64,000 bases of DNA, from assembly GCA_964006375.1 (NCBI GenBank), contig OZ023267.1, positions 34,917,766 to 34,981,765 of the forward strand. Reading direction: 5' to 3'. This DNA is from Tillus elongatus (lineage: Eukaryota; Arthropoda; Insecta; Coleoptera; Cleridae). Shown piece by piece: positions 59,365-64,000 of the stretch (position 1 is the first letter of the stretch; every line of letters starts with the position of its first letter). Made by a program: the position numbers and the translations under genes. The notes below the pieces were generated by a model. It did not search any database. It was not told the DNA's origin and saw only the letters and a program-made list of their open reading frames with translations.

Positions 59365-61110
59365 GGGTGGGCATTGAAACCAAAACAGACCGATTTGCGA
59401 CCAGAGAATTTTTTTAAGAAACGCTGAAACACGTAATTTTCAATATTGAGGGGGACATGTTTTGACATAAAACTCAACTTTGTCACATCAACCCATTAAG
59501 GGTGGTGATAACAACCATTATATTTTAAATAGGGAACATGGGTCGGGTGTTACATCATTTGAAAGCACTTTCTTCTCTGAATTCAGCACACTAATTTTTT
59601 TGGAAGTTTTATCAACTCGTTTAAAAATTATTCACAGTTGAAGATGCAAAAACGCATTTTACTAATTTCGATAAGAAATGTGCAGGTAGTCAATGTTTTG
59701 TTGGTTTGTAATCAAAAAGTTGACTATCAGAACATTTCTTATCGGAATGAGAGAAATGCAGTATTTCAGTTTATCGGTCGGTTTGATACTTGATAGTACT
59801 ACCGAAAATTAATTTCACAATAGTGTATTATGTAGAAGAAAGAGTTGAAATGATTACTCTTTTTTTCAAAAACGATGACTGTGCCAACCGTACCGCAAAT
59901 TTGTTTAATGAACGACATCCGAACAGACATGTTAACAGATAATACATTTTGGAGTTAGTTGCAAAGTTTCGATAAAGTGGTTCAGTAGCCAACAAAAAAC
60001 GGGATCCTGAACGTGAATTTCCGGTTAGAAATGAGGCTACTGATATTGAAGTTTTAGGACAAATTGCTGCAGACCAAACTTTGAGCACGAGAAAATCGGC
60101 CACTGTTTCAAACATCAAAAGAAGAACTATTCAGCGAATATTAAAGCATCATAAATTTCACCAGTATGAAATTCATCTTGTACAACAACTGATTGAAGAT
60201 GATTTTGACCGGCGGCTGGAGTTTTGTGAAGTTATGACTGCACGAATAGCTGATAAAGGGAACTTTTTGTTCAATATATGTTTTCAGACGAATGTACGTT
60301 TTTATGCAACTCTACAGTCAATGGTCATAATTGTCGTTATTGGGCAGATAATAATCCAAGAAAATTTCACGGAGTCCAAACTCAAACTCCACAGTAATTT
60401 AATGTATGGACTGGCATTTTTGGAGACCGTTAAATCGGACGATTTTTTCTTGATGGCAATTTGAGTGACGAAACGTATTTGGAGTTACTAGAAGATATTG
60501 TTTACCCTCTACTAATTGACATTGTTGAAAATTATGGTCGCTATCAAGAAAATCAATTAGTGTTTCAACAAGATGGAGCTCCTCCGCATTTTTCACAACG
60601 TGTTAGGGCGTTTTTGAACAGAGAGTTTCCAGGACAATGGACTGGGCGTAGAGGTGCTATTGAGTGGCCCCCTAGATCATCGGATTTAACTCCTTTAGAC
60701 TTCTTTCTATGGAGCCATTTAAAGAGTAGAATTTATGCAACAGAACCGGAGTCTCTGGGAAAATTACGACGACGCATTGTTAAAGAATGCCGTCTAATAA
60801 TTCCACAAATGCTCCAGAATGTCAGAGCTCGTTTTCAACAAAATTTGTACTTTTGTATGAAAGCTGGTGGTCAACAATTTGAACACTTACTTAACTGAAT
60901 AAACATTTTTGAATGTTTGGTTTTTTTTTTGTTTTTTTTTTTTAACGAAACAATGACTAACTAGTGCATTTCTTATCACAATGAATGAAATACGTTCTTG
61001 CAAATCCAACTGTGAATAATTTTTAAACGAGTTGATAAAACTTCCAAAGAAATGAGTGTGCTGAATTCAGAAAAGAAAGAGCTTTCAAATGATGTAACAC
61101 TCGACCCATG
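59363..61110 (+). mobile_element. DD41D Tc1/mariner (rosa-like) element, copy 2, with long inverted repeats
   Basis: 59363-59536 matches 38563-38740. From 59537 (CATGGGTCGGGTGTTACATC, then TTTATCAACTCGTTTAAAAA) to about 59690, the sequence is repeated inverted at 60955-61110, giving arms of about 150 bp. The transposase lies between them. No 59363-59536 counterpart follows 61110, so either the right end is truncated or the inverted repeat is internal. Confidence 0.8.
59822..60895 (+). pseudogene. DD41D transposase, copy 2
   Basis: VYYVEERVEMITLFF-type start, then shifts. SNIKRRTIQRILKHHKFHQY and FDRRLEFCEVMTARIADKG follow. The first-Asp block is frame-shifted at about 60285. The last frame (60461-60895, 145 residues) has FQQDGAPPHFSQRVRAF, RSSDLTPLDFFLWS and RARFQQNLYFCMKAGGQQFE and reaches a natural stop. 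Spacing of the last two Asp is 41. It is inactive through frameshifts, but less truncated than copy 1. Confidence 0.85.
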
Positions 61111-61282
61111 GACAGACGTGGTCGTATAGCAAATTTCAATGTTTTTGATCAAATGGAAATAAAGCTATTCGAAATTAATTCTAAAATAATCCTTGACATC
61201 ACTTCAGATTCTGTAATGCAATACCTACAATGTTGGACAGTGACAGATGAGGTTATCTGCACTGCTATGCTATTTAAATAAA

Positions 61283-61500
61283 TTGGAAGAAGTCAAGCAT
61301 TGTGACAGGGACAGGGACACCATCTCGGTGAGGCATCAGGTAGTATGTTGTCACAACAGTCTAGTTAACACACAATGTTATAGATAGAGACTGTGTATAA
61401 CCAACTAACAATTTTGTAAATTGTTAGTCCTGGCCTATTTTTTCCTAATACCGGTACAATGCTTGCGTACAAAAGCGCAAAATGTTAGAATGCGACTGCA
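61283..61500 (+). repeat. Repeat V, copy 2
   Basis: It matches the complement of 21885-22065 (CACCATCTCGGTGAGGCATC, AGGTAGTATGTTG, AATGTTATAGATAGAGACTG). It is non-coding. Confidence 0.6.
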
Positions 61501-61539
61501 AGCGGCTTGATAGTTAGTTGGTTGACGTTGACACCGCTG

Positions 61540-61665
61540 ATTTTTAACAGCAGCGGGGTGGCCATTTGTTCATCTAAATCTGAAGATATGAGAAAAATTT
61601 ATACTAATAAATAGAAAACGCAATGAAAATGATTCAGTTTGTTTAAAAGAAATCTAGAACTGCGT
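61540..61665 (+). repeat. Repeat W, copy 1
   Basis: GTGGCCATTTGTTCATCTAA, TCTGAAGATATGAGAAAAAT and ATGAAAATGATTCAGTTTG recur at 63875-64000. Confidence 0.55.
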
Positions 61666-61669
61666 TTTA

Positions 61670-62791
61670 TTATGGATAAATATTACGATTCCAATTCTTC
61701 ACGGTATTTAAAATTAAAAGCCATCTCCCTTTCCTTGTTAATCTGACAACACGTAGCTATTGTCATGAGAGAAGCGTGTAGGCTCTACGCGTGGCATAAC
61801 CTCGAAATCGACTTCGGTAATCATATAAAGTCTGAAACGAACTTCAGATTTCTAGAAGATCTAATTCGCGCTGTTTTGAAACTTTTTTTCAAAAATTCCT
61901 CGTTACCTCCCCATTAGCGAAATTTTCTTATGGAAATTTGCTAAATAAAAATGCCGAAAACTGTTAACTCATACTGTTGTTTTTTAAAATCGTTTTACGT
62001 TTTTTCTATAAACTTTATTTTTCAAAAGGAGGTCAAATTCCTATGAATATTCCCCACCCCAACGTAGACTTATACATATGAATACACTTTATTAGACCTT
62101 TTGCTTTGTCAGCGGTTTCGTTTTATCACACCCGACTTAAAATCGCATTAGCTGTACGTTTCACAATAAAAATGAATCTCACAAGTCCACATGCCTACGT
62201 GATTAAAATAAATATAGTCTGTAATCAACATTAATTCGTGCATTTGTATACATATTAAGCTGTATTATTGAACATTACATTTACATGACTTGAATAAAAC
62301 AAAAAGCTTTGTAAATTACTTTGAGTAATACATGTATATTCATCAAAAGCAGGAGCAATAAAACATAACAAGATAGGTTTTTCCAAAAAGCTAATTTTTG
62401 TGAGACCTTTTGCTAGAGTATGATAAAAATTTGAATCTGCCGAAATAATTTCATCGAAGAAATCATTTGGAAATATTACGATTTTGTTGTCATTTATTTA
62501 ACTACAAGGTCGTGCATCGAAAATTATACAAGCTGGTTTTCGAGTATTTCATTTATCTCTTTAAAAATACTTGGATAAACGGATTTTCTTTTTGAGAGTG
62601 ACACATTCTGGCGTGAACGTCAAGGCTGCTACTTCGGCCCTGTTAAATAGGATGGGGGGTGACATATTGTTGAAGGAGCTACCCCACTGTCTATTCAATC
62701 ATATAGCCGGTTCTGTAAATCCTTGAAAATTTCACGGCGAAAAGCCAAATTATATTGCTTCACGACTTAAATAGCCGCCTGTATACATACA

Positions 62792-62794
<3 letters not shown>
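61670..62794. other. No gene seen
   Basis: AT-rich and unassigned. A weak T right-arm echo (TCTAATTCGCGCTGTTTTG) lies at 61858. Confidence 0.4.

Positions 62795-62871
<77 letters not shown>
62795..62871. repeat. (TA)n microsatellite
   Basis: A perfect TA tract between TACATACATGCA and AAACGAAATTTTCTG. No T arms. Confidence 0.95.
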
Positions 62872-62874
<3 letters not shown>

Positions 62875-63004
62875 GAAATTTTCTGTGGAAAAATGCGCAA
62901 AAAAACTTACACTAAGAGATTTGGATGAAAAGAACATAAGCCAATGATGATGGATACAAATTTATCATTATTGAACTTTTTAAAATTTTTGCGTTTTTTT
63001 TTAA

Positions 63005-63235
63005 TATAGGGTGAGCCAGTTAAAAGTTTCCACCTGGAAAATATCGGAATTAAAAAAAAGGAAAAAAAGGCCGAGACACGTCGACTCGTTTTCAAGAGGG
63101 ATACATGATGGCGTAAGTTTCGGTGTCTTGGAATCTACCCAGGTGTCGTAAAGTACCCTTAAATTTTAAATTGCACCCTATGTTGAGTGACACCTTATTT
63201 TAAAGCTTTCTCAATTCCGCTCGTGACAACATGCG
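63005..63235. mobile_element. Possible Tc1/mariner-like terminal fragment
   Basis: ATATAGGGTGAGCCAGTTAA and AAGTTTCCACCTGG have the look of a TA-flanked terminus. No partner end or transposase is visible in the remaining sequence. Confidence 0.25.
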
Positions 63236-63239
63236 ACTT

Positions 63240-63373
63240 TTAGTTAATTTAATTTTCTTAATGAGAATTCTCTAATAGAGAAGTATCGATGTTACGATTT
63301 TTGGAAAATCTCGTCAAATGAGCTAGCAATAGGGCCTCTAGAACTCAAATCCAAGGGCAGTTGAAAAGTTAAA

Positions 63374-63448
<75 letters not shown>

Positions 63449-63780
63449 AAGGGATAACTCCAAAAATACTTCACCAATGAAAACAAAATTTGGCAGTTCC
63501 CTTCATTTTGTTAATAGCTTGGATGGGTTCGTTAGACAGTTTTGGCACTCACATACTTTCAGAAAAAAATGCGAAAAACTGTTTGAAAACGCAATATCTT
63601 ATAAATTACTAGAAGTATGAAACTAAAACTTTACACGCATATAGATATCGTACCAGTTGTCCTCTCTGCCGAATTTAAACTTAATCGGCTTAGCAAATTC
63701 TGAGTTATCATCAAATAAAAAATAAATAATTTACTATATAACCTGAAATTACCACCGAATGGGTGCTTATAAAGTTAGAC
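63240..63780 (-). mobile_element. Family-T element, reverse, diverged
   Basis: GAATTCTCTAATAGAGAAGT, ATCGATGTTACGATTTTTGG, AATGAGCTAGCAATAGGGCC, (TA)n at 63378-63446, then GGATAACTCCAAAAATAC and GCTTGGATGGGTTCGTTAGA. The terminus is not reached. Confidence 0.6.
63378..63446. repeat. (TA)n microsatellite, core of a T element
   Basis: A perfect TA tract between AAAAGTTTA and TCCAAGGGATAACTCC. Confidence 0.95.
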
Positions 63781-63869
63781 AAGGTCAGACAGATATATCA
63801 GGGTTACGCTGCTATTGCAAACAAATGCTCCAAATTAAACTTCAAACGAACAGGCTACAAAAATACGTT

Positions 63870-64000
63870 ACAATAAACAATCAGTGGGGTTGCCATTTGC
63901 CAAAACTGTTCTAAATTTGAAGATATCAGAAAAATATATAGTAATAAATAAATTTTTTAATGAAAGTGATTCAATTTGTTTAAAGGCAATCTAGAAATAT
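63870..64000 (+). repeat. Repeat W, copy 2, running off the window
   Basis: GGGGTTGCCATTTGCCAAAA, TTTGAAGATATCAGAAAAAT and TGATTCAATTTGTTTAAAGG match 61550-61660. Confidence 0.55.

Overview
The window looks like an AT-rich intergenic or heterochromatin-like stretch of an arthropod nuclear genome, most likely an insect. The evidence is its mobile-element content: Tc1/mariner transposases of the D34D and DD41D types, Penelope-like elements (PLEs) with GIY-YIG endonucleases, I/R1/LOA-like and CR1/Jockey-like non-LTR retrotransposons, a Gypsy-like LTR remnant, a tRNA-derived SINE, a hAT-type element and seventeen long (TA)n tracts. I found no convincing host gene, rRNA or canonical tRNA. Every long open frame is either transposon-derived or a read-through of a simple repeat. 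The species cannot be named from this sequence alone.

Layout. 1-7,800: family-T fragments, a 9-bp minisatellite, a decayed Tc1/mariner copy (3590-4600) and a reverse copy of repeat family S. 7,822-8,762: a PLE-A deletion derivative with an 18-19 bp target duplication (TSD). 11,008-14,362: inverted PLE-B ends with a hammerhead ribozyme core, then a 1.9-kb palindrome of two PLE-A terminal regions with a 14-bp TSD. 15,294-17,935: a D34D mariner split by another PLE. 18,184-22,500: family-T copies and a foldback element. 23,030-27,130: a 4.09-kb hAT-like element with an 8-bp TSD, itself carrying a PLE-B copy and a GC-rich retroelement, each with its own TSD. 27,590-32,090: LINE and mariner fragments and a family-S element nested with a PLE and a LINE. 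32,500-40,760: T elements, PLE remnants, a mariner and the first DD41D element. 41,700-42,700: Gypsy-like deletion derivative. 43,400-48,640: transposase relics and a tandem pair of S elements. 49,630-51,880: a T element split at its (TA)n. 52,421: SINE. 53,690-56,482: mariner relic and an RNase H-bearing LINE. 56,940-64,000: T elements, the second DD41D copy and minor repeats.

Three systems recur. (1) Family T has CTGGACGCAGCAAGTGCG-type inverted ends and usually a central (TA)n, and TA-targeting Tc1/mariner elements sit in several of those tracts. (2) At least two PLE families end in sequences that match hammerhead ribozymes with very short palindromic helix III (CGCG or CGATCG), so they probably act as dimers. 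Several are bounded by clear 12-19 bp TSDs. (3) Deep nesting, with many target duplications still readable, lets the insertion order be read directly. All statements come from reading the sequence by eye; no alignment or database search was run.
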